Of a stretch of DNA of 64,000 nucleotides, positions 12,677 through 22,185 are shown piece after piece. Within the stretch, counting starts at the first letter, position 1, and each line of letters opens with the position of its first letter. The notes below the pieces were generated by a model. It was not told where the DNA came from. It did no database searches and was given only the letters and a program-made list of their open reading frames with translations. The DNA is from Oidiodendron maius Zn (lineage: Eukaryota > Ascomycota > Leotiomycetes > Myxotrichaceae). The stretch spans positions 2,170,001-2,234,000 of the forward strand of contig KN832870.1 of NCBI GenBank assembly GCA_000827325.1, given 5' to 3'. The position numbers and the translations under genes are program-made.

Positions 12677-13717
12677 ATGGATCACCTCGGGTGAGTCTGA
12701 GGTTCTTGCCCTTACATGCTGAACTAATCTAACGAGTGGAGCAGATACGTTCCGGTCAGGCACTTCTACGTGGGCAAGAAACCCAGGCATTTCGTCGTAG
12801 AAGAGCATGTTCTTCGCCAACAATGTGTCATGTTCCAGGCATTGCACCATCAATCACAATGGGAGCAGGATAATACGTTCAGAATGATGGAGCCTGATGT
12901 CGTGAGAGACGGCAACGGTGGCCTGTGTCTCCCAAACATCGACGACTCGGATATTTTCCAGCGATTCTGTGACTTCCTCTATCAGGGTACAATCCCGCCA
13001 GTAACACCATCCTGGGTGATGGAGCTGAAGTTGTATAAACTTGCGGATCTCCTCGGCTTGCACGGCCTCATGAACGGCCTCATTGACGCGCTGCGGGACT
13101 ACCACTATCGTACGAATACCCACTTCTCGATCAACCAGATTAGAGCAATCCGCCGAGGCCTTCCTGGCAATGGGGTGTGGACTTACTGTGTCATGGGGAT
13201 GGCATATCATTTAGCTCGCAACCTGTATCCTGCAAATGACTATGAGTTTGATAAGCTCTGTCAGGAGTTTTCAAGTGTCTCCAAGGCTACAATTCTAGAA
13301 GTGAAGAAGCATGGCAAGTCATTCAATGAAGGTCTGGATTACCGTCGATGCAATCTAAGATACGGCCTTTGTTTTGACCAGTGCAAATTTCATGTTCACA
13401 CTGCGGACAACTATTGCAACCCGAACGACCTCCGAGCACACAATTTGGCTGAAAAGCCGCTGCAAAATTCCCCCAACTTGGGTCAATATCCAGTTACATC
13501 GAGAGCCAGCATTAAGTCCGAGGAGGGAGACCAGGCGTTGGAAGCTAGCTTCCAACACAATATTCAGCGGAGGTCAACTCGACGCAATATTCAGCGAAGG
13601 TCAGCGCGACGCAATATTCAGCGAAAGTTAATTCAGCGCAGTGCCTCTCAAGGATTAGCCTCACGAATAACGAAAAAAGCTTCCAAGAAGAAAAAAGGCC
13701 GAAAGGCAAGAGTCTAA
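12677..13717 (+). CDS. BTB/POZ domain protein with coding minisatellite tail
   Basis: A 14-nt first exon (12677..12690) is joined across a 54-bp intron to 12745..13717, giving 328 residues. The N-terminal ~110 residues read as a BTB/POZ fold: strand FYVGKKPRHFVVEEHVL, a C-V-M-F-Q-A-L helix, D..IFQRFCDFLYQG, then LYKLADLLGLHGLMNGLID. BTB domains mediate dimerisation and often bridge to CUL3 ubiquitin ligases; the fungal single-BTB proteins are mostly uncharacterised. The C-terminus is very basic and contains three tandem 9-residue units (residues 277-303, N-I-Q-R-R-S-x-R-R), then a Lys/Arg-rich end (KKASKKKKGRK) that could act as a nuclear signal. The function is unknown. The tiny first exon is supported by an intact G codon across the splice. 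Confidence 0.75.
13559..13639 (+). repeat. 27-bp tandem repeat inside BTB gene (3 copies)
   Basis: Three head-to-tail 27-bp units at 13559..13585, 13586..13612 and 13613..13639, each beginning AATATTCAGCG. Units 1 and 2 are nearly identical; unit 3 has diverged. The unit length is a multiple of three, so copy-number change would keep the frame and lengthen the basic tail by 9 residues per unit. Confidence 0.85.
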
Positions 13718-14118
13718 TATCTTTTCTCATTGTAGAATTTCTAAAGATGCTGGCCAGTTACAATTATCTCTAACATTTATCAACCAAAAGGAAACAGCCT
13801 GACGATAATGAAACGCAATGTTAATATAAATACACATAGAGCAGGCCGCATAGGATCTTACGAACTATTCGCGATGTCTTTGGAATAATAAGTTTACGAG
13901 AGTTCTTGGCACTGACAAATTCTTTGGACTCGAAGTCGTCTGATACGGATTTACAACTTAACTCCATTATCTCCACAACACGCTTTCTACAGCATATGCA
14001 AAATGTATAGGATAGCCATCCAAGCGAAAAATTTACATTGTGAATAGCTACTATCACTCACTGCGTTTATATTAACTTAACGTTGTTAGTTTTGAAGCCG
14101 TCAGGCGCTTTAAATATC
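13718..14118. other. Intergenic, BTB to SDR
   Basis: About 400 bp of AT-rich DNA. A 78-codon open frame on the minus strand (13821-14057) has no recognisable features. It probably holds the BTB terminator region and the SDR promoter. Confidence 0.4.
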
Positions 14119-14920
14119 ATGGCAGACTCTCGGACAATCGTCTTGATCACTGGTAGGATCATCCCTTGCAACATGTTCATGCTGGGACCTAACTCTCTTA
14201 ACAGGTGCAAACCAAGGCGTCGGCTTTGAAACTGCCAAGAATCTCGTTTCCTCTTCCACAAACTATCATGTCATAATTGGCTGCCGCGACATCAGTAGGG
14301 GTGAGGATGCAATTGCAACCCTTCAATCGGGATCTATTCTGGGTTCAGTATCTGCTATCCAGATCGATGTGACCGATGACGGATCAGTGGATGCAGCTGC
14401 AACTGAAGTATCCAGTTCTTTCGGTAGACTTGATGTCCTCGTAAACAATGCAGGAGTGTTCAATGTGGATCCGGACAAGCGCAAGGCCTTCAAGGCAGTT
14501 GTCGCAGTAAATTACGTTGGCGTAATCAGTGTCACGGAGGCGTTTCTTCCATTGCTTAAAAAGTCATCATCTCCGCGGCTGATCTTCGTCTCGTCGAGCA
14601 CTGGCTCTTTAACTCACGCCTCTGATCCTAATTCCAGACTCTTCAACCCACTTGGGGGAATTGCATATCGCTCGAGCAAAGCAGCGCTGTCAATGATATT
14701 GCTGCATTATCATGGCTTGCTCTCGCCTGATGGCTTCAAGGTTCTGGGAGCCGATCCAGGCCTCGTAGCAACGAACTTAACTGGGGATAGGGTGTCTCTA
14801 CTCAAGCGGGGAGCGGCCGAGGGACACGTAGGAGGAGAGCGAATAGGTACTGTAGTTAGGGGGGATAGAGATAATGATGTAGGGCGAGTATGTGGCGAAT
14901 ACGGCGTTATGCCATGGTGA
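14119..14920 (+). CDS. Short-chain dehydrogenase/reductase (SDR)
   Basis: Exons 14119..14152 and 14205..14920 give 249 residues; the 52-bp intron splits the nucleotide-binding glycine motif. Classical SDR landmarks are all present: TGANQGVG (Rossmann glycine motif), D in QIDVTDD, NNAG, the catalytic serine strand FVSSSTGS, Y-R-S-S-K (catalytic Tyr and Lys), and a PG motif in ADPGLVATNL. These predict an active NAD(P)(H)-dependent oxidoreductase; the substrate cannot be read from sequence. The C-terminal EYGVMPW is intact. The N-terminus lacks a signal peptide, so it is probably cytosolic. Confidence 0.88.
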
Positions 14921-15189
14921 TAGCTGCTTACCCGGATGAAAAATGCTCGAATTTTGGACCAGTATACTGCAGGAGCAGAGGGATTGATCAACTCTCAGTT
15001 TTATGTATATCAAAATTCGCCATACATGGCACAGTATATGTCTTTTTCCAATATGGACTAAAGCAGCCCATAGTCTCAGCACACTTATTGAACCCGGACA
15101 CTCCTCGTCTACTGTCCTGGCAATTTCGGACCTAATTACTGACCTAAAGAATCACTGACACACCTTCGAACCCCGTCCCTCATCCGCAT

Positions 15190-16028
15190 CTATAGCTTTC
15201 CCCTTGCCAAATTCAGAACCACCTCTCTGCCCGTGACCCACGTTGTCCGCCACAGTGTGGGGAAGTCCAAGGTGCTGGTAAGGGCGTCGGCATAGCCGAA
15301 GCCCAGCATGGGCGGGATCCAGCCGCGGGCGTACTCGAGAGCGAAACAAGCAGACTCCATCTTGTACTGTTTGACGGTTCCCCGCCGCAGGTGGTGCACG
15401 CTTCCCTGCGGATAAACCTCCGGGTCGTAGGAGCCCGGGGTGTAAGCCAGTTGAGTGCCTGTTAGGATGTGGAAGTAGTCGTCGGCGGTGTGCCGACCAG
15501 TGTGGCCCTCTGTGCCAATGGCGGTGCCTGGGGCGTTGATTAGTTATAACATGTCAAGTATAAGTATAGGAGACGAACCAAAAATGATTAAATACTCTGT
15601 GATACCTGTGATTTATATTTTAGCAACACTGTTTAGGGGAAATTATGTCATGTGACTCAGATATTACTAGCAGAATGCTTGGTGATAGCAGAGAAGAAAT
15701 TCAAAGACATACTGGCATGAATAATATACATGGCGCCCATTGCGCCTCCGGCGTTGTTGAAGATCCACTCCTCATCTAGGTTAATGTATCCACCAGGCAG
15801 CTTCTCGCTCAACTCGGACACAATGAAGCTAACCACGGAACGCGTGTCATTGCCGTGAGCAGTAATAGCACGCTGACTCAAGTCATGAAGATGCTTCGTG
15901 TCGAGGATGTAGAACCACTCCAGATGGGAGTCAAGGAAGTAAAAGATCGCGGACAGGACGGCCAGGGCAATGGCAAAGACAGTCAGGCCCGTGGGCCACG
16001 TCCGTGGGGGATTCGACTTGGAAGGCAT
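15190..16028 (-). CDS. ERG2: C-8 sterol isomerase ERG2
   Basis: Exons 16028..15713, 15605..15579 (27 nt) and 15527..15190 give 226 residues. ERG2 converts fecosterol to episterol (delta-8 to delta-7 shift) in ergosterol synthesis in the ER membrane; it is homologous to the animal sigma-1 receptor. Evidence: one N-terminal membrane segment (residues ~13-32, [19 protein letters not shown]), HGNDTRSV, the family core [36 protein letters not shown], and [16 protein letters not shown]...[13 protein letters not shown]. The length is close to yeast Erg2 (222). Introns are 107 and 51 bp; the middle 27-nt exon encodes ITEYLIIF, which the family requires. It is divergent from the uS14m gene across 303 bp. 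This is the target of morpholine fungicides. Confidence 0.95.
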
Positions 16029-16331
16029 TGTAGGCGGAAAAGAATGAATAAGAACAAACTGATAGTGAAGGAGTGACTGAATAAAGGAATGAAATAAGAT
16101 TGATTTATTTGAAGTCTCGAGATGCTGTGTTTTCCTTCAATCTCTGTCTCCATCGTTCGATTCCGGATCCCCTATAGCCGATAAATTTTGTATGGCATTC
16201 TCTTTGGGTTTAGCGCATCCGAGCATCAACCACAGCCTTACTGAGACGACGATTTAAACAATATTCGAAGGAGGAACAACCTCGTCACGGCCATCCAACC
16301 TGGCTCGATTTTGATTGCGCACACAGCCAAG
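16029..16331. promoter_or_regulatory. Divergent promoter of ERG2 and uS14m
   Basis: 303 bp shared between the two divergent start codons. It is AT-rich near ERG2 (GATTTATTTGAAG). I do not see an unambiguous sterol-regulatory element, though one could be present in degenerate form. Confidence 0.5.
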
Positions 16332-16905
16332 ATGTCGATGTTCCGAGCGAAGAAGCTCGACTTGGGCTGCTTCGTCAATATCAGAGTTATCCGCGACCAT
16401 ACAAAACGGAAGGTCTTTGCGGAGCACGAACCCGAGAGGTACGAGCATTTGGACCCTGTTCTCGAAACCTAATAGCTCTGTTTTGGTGCCAATTAGGACA
16501 GTATGAGTCGGATTGTGACTGAGAATTCTAGACTGACGATCCTTTTACCTTCAGACAAGCCCTGCGCTATATCATCCGTAACCTGAGCCTCCCAGCGAGC
16601 ACGCGAGCAAAAGCACAGCTGCAGTTAACGCAGATGCACTGCTATACACGCCCATCACAGATACGGAACCGATGTATAGAGGGAGGGAAGTCAAGGGGTG
16701 TGTTGAGAGATTTCAAGATGACGAGAGTACGTTCGGCTATTTTGCAGATGAGGGATGAGAAGCTGTTATGCACTATCCCAATCTTGAATTGTAGAGCGAG
16801 AAAGTTATTTGTGAAGTTGAACTGACGTGACTCTGTGTACAGTATAATTTCCGAATGCGTGCGCTTGCAGGATTAGTACCTGGAGTTAAGAAGGCGTCGT
16901 GGTAG
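16332..16905 (+). CDS. MRP2: Mitochondrial small-subunit ribosomal protein uS14m (Mrp2)
   Basis: Three exons, 16332..16438, 16555..16726 and 16843..16905, give 113 residues; both introns are 116 bp. The start MSMFRAKKLDLGCFVN is typical of fungal Mrp2. The core QMHCYTRPSQIRNRC and GVLRDFKMTR is the S14 rRNA-binding region of the 37S mitoribosome head, and the protein ends GVKKASW as in homologs. The first exon lies partly under a minus-strand open frame and the second under a short plus-strand one, so the gene is easily missed. The exon junctions restore R (AG|A) and a phase-0 R|Y join. It is divergent from ERG2. Confidence 0.9.
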
Positions 16906-17415
16906 ATCAATGTTGGAAGACTTCGGAAGGAGGAACAATAGTTACTACGATATCATATGGTTGAGCGAGCTGTGGACTTGATCGAATCTTAAATTGGAGT
17001 CTAAGTATAAAGAGATGCCTTGCGGCCATATGAAGTGCTCTAGAGGCGCATGCCAATACTTGTAAGAAGGAGAGCGATCTAGATGGATTGACTTGTAAAT
17101 TATAGGTATTTCTGCAGAGGCGTTACAAATATTAAGAATCAATCTTTTGTCTCATTATTCTATTAATTATAGTTATATGATTGCTATCGTGTGTCGTGCT
17201 ATATTTCGGTAGCCTGCACGAATCTAGCTAAGCAAACAAGACAACACAAGACAAGACTCCCCTATCGATTTAGAGGAGCGGCAATCACTACACAATTCAC
17301 TCTCAAAGCATTCGATTTTCTCTCAACCCTTTTCTCCGGTACACATTGTCTGGCTTACTTCTCAACAACATTCCCCAAGCCCGCCCTCAAATCATCTTAA
17401 CAACATTGTCCCAAG
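16906..17415. other. Intergenic, uS14m to Arb2 gene
   Basis: About 510 bp, AT-rich around 17080-17190. A 69-codon open frame (17191-17400) ends 15 bp before the Arb2 start codon and lies where the leader should be; it may be an upstream ORF but has no conserved features I recognise. Confidence 0.35.
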
Positions 17416-18721
17416 ATGTTCCGTCACCTCCAAGCTGGTCTTCCCAAAGACCCGGTCTATCCTGCAGATCTCGCAGGTCTAGGGTAAGGGATTCAACTTG
17501 AGCAAATACATCGTAGATTCTGACATGAATGTAGTTACTTTATTAACGATAAAGATGAAATCAGAAGCATCGAAAACCCAAAGGCGTACTTTAAGTTCTT
17601 CATCACTAGGAACGACCGCTACAATCGCCTACAGCGTGAGGCGATGAACCGTGAGCTATAAGCACTATACTTTCAAGATAAGGCCAACATTTAACACTCC
17701 AGCAGAAGCCATCCGCGATATTATCTTTAAGCGCCTCCTCAAACTTGACATGGAGAAGATCCTACTTCCTTTTTGCGTTGCCGCAACCGAACCACATGTG
17801 CCTATCTACATCTCGTCCAACCTTGAGAGTAAGAAGCGCGTGATTATCCTCTTCTATGAGAATAATCAGGAGCTTGGCGTGTTTGCCCATCGTATCATTG
17901 GCGGCAAGGGTGGAATCAATGCTGGATCGGTGATTAATATGGTCAAATACATTCAGTCTCAGAAGACTTCTGCTGTGTGTGATGATGCCCCGGGAATTAT
18001 CCTTGCAAATTTGGGAGAACTACTATGGTGGAGACGAGGAAAGAAGGCGGTGACTATAAAGTCATGGCACGCACTGCCACAGAAGAGCGTCGTAGAGCCT
18101 CCTTACAGGATCGATCCCGTCAAGAACACCATCACGGGCAACAGAAGCACCGACGAGCATGTGGCGTACATCTTCGAGCGTGTTGTCAAGGAACTGGTTG
18201 ACCCTAAGGCCAAGATCAATGTCATTGGCGTCTCGGAGGGTGCTAACAAAGCCACAGAATTCTTTGACCAGGAGGAGAATTGGAAAAGGTGGGGTCCGAG
18301 ACTGGAGGCGTTTGCTTCCTTGGCGACTTACACTTTCGCGAGTGATATCAAGCGTAAAGATTTTGGTGATTGGCTGCGAACTGTATGCACTCCATCTTAT
18401 TATATCCCTCTCCATGCCTGATTAACATATCTATCACAGCGGGGACGAGCATATATCACATCCGAAGAGCCGTGTGGGTCGTTTCTTGCTGGACCGGATG
18501 GCCATCGCCGAATTGAAGCTTACGGCTGCCCTGCATTCAGCTTAGGGGAGCCGTACTATACCGAGACCATGCTGGCCAACGGTTATAAGACTGTCATCGA
18601 CTGGTTCCAAGAGGTGGCTGCTGATACTTATTATGCCAATCCTGAATTTCAGAGGTATGATAGCTATTGCAGCGATGCTGAGACGGAGCACGAGGACACA
18701 GATGGAGCTTTCGGCTGTTGA
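17416..18721 (+). CDS. Arb2-domain protein
   Basis: Exons 17416..17483, 17535..17650, 17703(or 17706)..18382 and 18440..18721 give 381 or 380 residues. The protein matches the Arb2 family: an N-terminal LGYFINDKDEIRSIENP block, FFITRNDRYN, then an alpha/beta-hydrolase-like core with VIGVSEGAN, a G-x-S-x-G-like elbow. In fission yeast, Arb2 is part of the ARC complex with Ago1 in heterochromatin RNAi; the same domain occurs C-terminal to class-II histone deacetylases. Whether this stand-alone copy does either is not shown. The third exon has a NAGNAG acceptor (CAGCAG), so two forms differing by one residue are possible. Family assignment is good; function is open. Confidence 0.8.
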
Positions 18722-18971
18722 GGATTTCGCTGGAGAGCGAGTTGAGGAGCTTAACTGATAGTCCATCCTGACTGGCACTAAAGAGCGATGACATGCAACA
18801 GGATGTCTCTGACCTCAACTGAGGAGAGTTACTAGGCAGATTAGCTGAAGGACAGATAGGGCTTAAAGGCCACCTCGCTCCGACGAAATATTGAACGATC
18901 GTTAATAAATTAATACCTATACATGAGAAGAGGTGGGTAATGTCCCTCTCACATCATCCTATCCCATATAT

Positions 18972-20630
18972 CTACATAGCAAGCCACGAGCTACCGCTCT
19001 TACCGGCGGAATCCGTAAGGACTTCCGAGGCCCTCCGAGTTCTCTCTTTCACAACCTGCTCTTCGCTTTCCCACCTACCAGAAATCTCTTTGGGGGACTC
19101 ACCCCCAAAGCTCAGCCATGATATGCCTTTTCCGTTCTGCACTTTTGCATCCTTCTCCTCCTTTGCTAGCAGAGTAACCATAGCTGCCCAATTACCCAGG
19201 CCGACTTCCAAGCATTGCTTACATGTCTTCTTCCCCTCGTTATTGACTCTCCTGCTACGTAGCTCTTCCTCTGCAATGTCTACCGCTTCGCGAGTCCACG
19301 CTAGCCCGTCTTCTTTGCTAGTTTTGCTGATCTTTGACGCATAGAGAATCTCCCCAATGTAAGTCATGATTCCTGCCTCTTCACAGCGTTCTTTAGATTC
19401 TCGAAATGGAGTTGATGTCCCATCGCTTGGCGCTGGAGGATATTGGGGTGGTATGATAGCGGATGTTATCGTTGATAAGGTGGATTTGAACATGCCCCTT
19501 GCTTCCTCGTCAGGAACGTGTGTTGAAAGCTTGGCTGATGGCACGTCCGGCAGTGATTTTCGGGCACGGAGAACGGACAGAAAGATGGGGAGGGCGGAAT
19601 TGGGGTCTGAGTTGACGGCATGGTGAACAGCAAGAGCTGTGGCAGTAGTGAGAATATTTTCTGAAGGGAGGCCTGCATCGCTGTTGATAACGCCAGTTGC
19701 CGGGTCGACGATGGATTGTGGAGTGCTCGATGTCGCTATATCTAACGCCCACTTGTACATTTCGAGAGCCGCCTCGGGAGTCCTCTTAAAGTCCAACCAT
19801 GCGGCATATGCCAACGCTGCGTCGACTCTCTGCTTCTCAGAGAAGCCTCGCGTTGTAAGAATCCGCATGTAATATGTCTCCGGAGCTTCGAATGCGGTTT
19901 CACAATCTTCTTCTCGCGGGGCTGACTTCGCTCCTGGCGGTACCGGTTGAGGGTTTGGATTCGAGGGGCCAATCACCACATTGGCCGGGAAGGCAACGTT
20001 CCTCGTTTTATCCCTAACCCACCCATCAAGATGCTCTGCTGCTTTTGCAGCCCCCATTAGGACTGTATAGTATCCTCTTCTCCAAGGCTCTGGCTTTTTT
20101 GAGATGTCGAATCCCGTCTTGCCAACGCCAGCTACCAGGATTCCCCCTTCATCCTGCTCCTGCAGCCCAGCACCGTCTATATTTGGGTCTTCCAATCTCC
20201 TGATCAGACGTCGGAAGCCCTCACCCGTTCTTGCCCAATCCACAAGTCCATCTCGCTCATCGTCAGCGTCTTCATCCCATCTAGTGCTCCTGAAATCTTT
20301 GCGCGATATCCAAGACCACTCGCGAGGGGAGGGGAACTTGCGCTCCAGCCATTCCTGCTGGACCCCGAACGCCATCATCGCTATGAGGACAGTTAGTGTC
20401 CATATCACAGTAGTATATTTCCCTGCCTTCCAGACTTCCTGCTTGATCCATTGTTTGCGCTCGGTGGTGAGGAATCGAGCTGCTGTCGGTCTGCGGGTTG
20501 GGGACGAGAGGAAAGGCACTTGCGGACGTGGCCGAGTCGCAAGGGTGTTTTGGGTGAATGGTCGGAGGGAGTTTGGTGGCCTTAGAGGCCGTCTGAGGAG
20601 AAACCTTCGTATCGGAAGTCGTGGGCGCAT
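18972..20630 (-). CDS. Putative mitochondrial inner-membrane protein, TPR-like
   Basis: One uninterrupted frame of 552 residues. The first ~60 residues are rich in Arg, Pro and Ser with almost no acidic residues, a strong mitochondrial presequence. A single hydrophobic segment follows (~residues 72-90, TVIWTLTVLIAMMAFGV), then a large soluble domain with helical, repeat-like segments (AALAYAAWLDFKRTPEAALEMYKWALDIA is TPR-like) and a CKQC pair near the C-terminus. This suggests an inner-membrane protein anchored by one helix. I recognise it only as a conserved fungal type without known function. There is no sign of a 12-helix transporter, so any transporter label for it would be wrong. The start is chosen as the first ATG of the presequence. 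Confidence 0.75.
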   Translation of the reverse strand: MRPRLPIRRFLLRRPLRPPNSLRPFTQNTLATRPRPQVPFLSSPTRRPTAARFLTTERKQWIKQEVWKAGKYTTVIWTLTVLIAMMAFGVQQEWLERKFPSPREWSWISRKDFRSTRWDEDADDERDGLVDWARTGEGFRRLIRRLEDPNIDGAGLQEQDEGGILVAGVGKTGFDISKKPEPWRRGYYTVLMGAAKAAEHLDGWVRDKTRNVAFPANVVIGPSNPNPQPVPPGAKSAPREEDCETAFEAPETYYMRILTTRGFSEKQRVDAALAYAAWLDFKRTPEAALEMYKWALDIATSSTPQSIVDPATGVINSDAGLPSENILTTATALAVHHAVNSDPNSALPIFLSVLRARKSLPDVPSAKLSTHVPDEEARGMFKSTLSTITSAIIPPQYPPAPSDGTSTPFRESKERCEEAGIMTYIGEILYASKISKTSKEDGLAWTREAVDIAEEELRSRRVNNEGKKTCKQCLEVGLGNWAAMVTLLAKEEKDAKVQNGKGISWLSFGGESPKEISGRWESEEQVVKERTRRASEVLTDSAGKSGSSWLAM

Positions 20631-21116
20631 TGTTGTCGATGTGGTTGGAAGGAGACTGGTGGTCCGCAGATGGAAATCCGTTTTCTTTGGCGTTGTACAA
20701 GCTCAAGCGAGAAATGATCAACGTCGCATCCAGCATTCCAATACAGCTGCAAAGATGGAATAAGAGTACAGTTTATATGAGTGAAAGGCATGTTGGCAAG
20801 ACTAAGCATCATTATAGAGGATCCAGGAATCAAAGAAATAGCCTGGTTCCTCGCTACGATTGTCACTATTGTCGCCCAAGTGGGATGAGATTAACAACGT
20901 CTTGGCTCGAAGAGAATACCTTCGTCTTAGAGATAGCTGTTCTTCTGAACATTTGCAAATCGCCAGAAGCTTGCGCTTGTGTTGCATTGCTATCTAACCC
21001 CAAAAGTTCTTCTCACTATTCCCGTCCCACATGTTGACTTAGTCTGAAAACTGGCGAGCTCTTTCTATAGTCCTGGTGGAAGCCAGCAAGGCAAATATAA
21101 CTTTTCATTCCGCCCT
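20631..21116. promoter_or_regulatory. Promoter region of the mitochondrial protein gene
   Basis: 486 bp between the start of the mitochondrial-protein gene and the stop codon of the next minus-strand gene. Short open frames here have no recognisable content. Confidence 0.4.
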
Positions 21117-22185
21117 TTAATCAAGGTATTTCTTATAGACATCTCGCTCAGCCTCAAAGATACCCGCCATTTGCTCGTCTAAATACTTGATCCCGCCCAT
21201 GACGATATCGAGTTTCCTCATGGCTCGACATGCTCTTTCCTTCCATATACTCTGTTGGCGAAGACGACGATCATAAAATGCAGCCGTCGTGCTTGAAGGC
21301 TGCTGTCGAAGTTTCTTCATCGTGTTACTCAATTGCCACCGACACTTGCCAGCCTTGAGATACCGTCTCCATCTTTGGCGTCGGCGAGCCTCAAGCCATG
21401 CTCGGTATCTAGTCAGTTTGTGCACAGACTTGTAACTGTTAGCATATATTCAATGGGCCAAGACGCCCATCATTATTCCTTACCTTAAATGGGAGTGCAT
21501 CTGGAAATCCATCATCCTTCAGTATCCTTTTAATCTTTAGTGGGAACCAAACAGGAATACCTGAAAAGTCTAATGACTCTTCAACTTCCTGCTTTGGGAT
21601 TTTGCTCAAGTCGATATTTGCATTTTGAAAAAATGATGATAGATCAAAATTTTTGACCTTATTTACAGCAGAGTCGCTAGAACCTGGGCAACTTCCAGCC
21701 TTTGCCTTGGCGTTTGGGCCTAATAGGTATTCGCCAGAGAGTGTGTTCCCACTGGAGTCGCTTTCATATGAAGAGGTGTCCTCATTGCGCTCACTTTCTC
21801 GCCTTACAAGCTTCACGTGAAGTCGCTTGGAGTCTAGTCCTAGGTTTTGGACGGCATGCATAAGCTTAGTTGTTGGCTTTACGGATACTTTGCGTCCCGG
21901 CTGGGCCTCGGGGTTGCAGACACCTGTATTTGGCTTCATCGAGACTGAAGATGACTGCGACTTAGCAAGTTGAATGGCCAAAGGAGAGCCGGAGCGGAGA
22001 AGTTGTGTATTGACTGCATTACCTCTCACTTCTACGGCTTTGGAGTTACTTGAGCCAACTTGAGGTTTTGGATCCAGGGCTTTGCGCACTTTAGAGGATG
22101 CTGCAAGTTTCGCCGGCACTACCATGGGTCCAGAATCTGAGCGTGGTGTTTGTCTTTGGAAGGCCATGTTGAGTGGTGTGGTCAA
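21117..22185 (-). CDS. Hypothetical basic protein, unrecognised
   Basis: Exons 22185..21484 and 21428..21117 give 337 residues; the 55-bp intron (GTAAGG..ACAAG, phase 0) joins ALPFK to SVHKLTRYRAW. The N-terminal half is Ser/Lys/Pro-rich and looks disordered. The middle has a hydrophobic element (GIPVWFPLKIKRILKDDGFPDALP). The C-terminal third is strongly basic and helical (R-R-R-Q-R-W-R-R-Y, then K-K-L-R-Q-Q) and ends in an acidic/aromatic helix. This suggests a nucleic-acid-binding or nuclear protein, but that is inference. I do not recognise a family. A second ATG at 22167 could also be the start. Confidence 0.6.

Noticed and set aside
19366-20763. Several plus-strand frames (up to 219 codons) over the mitochondrial-protein gene.
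   Set aside because: They are antisense to a 552-codon frame with a clear presequence and membrane helix.
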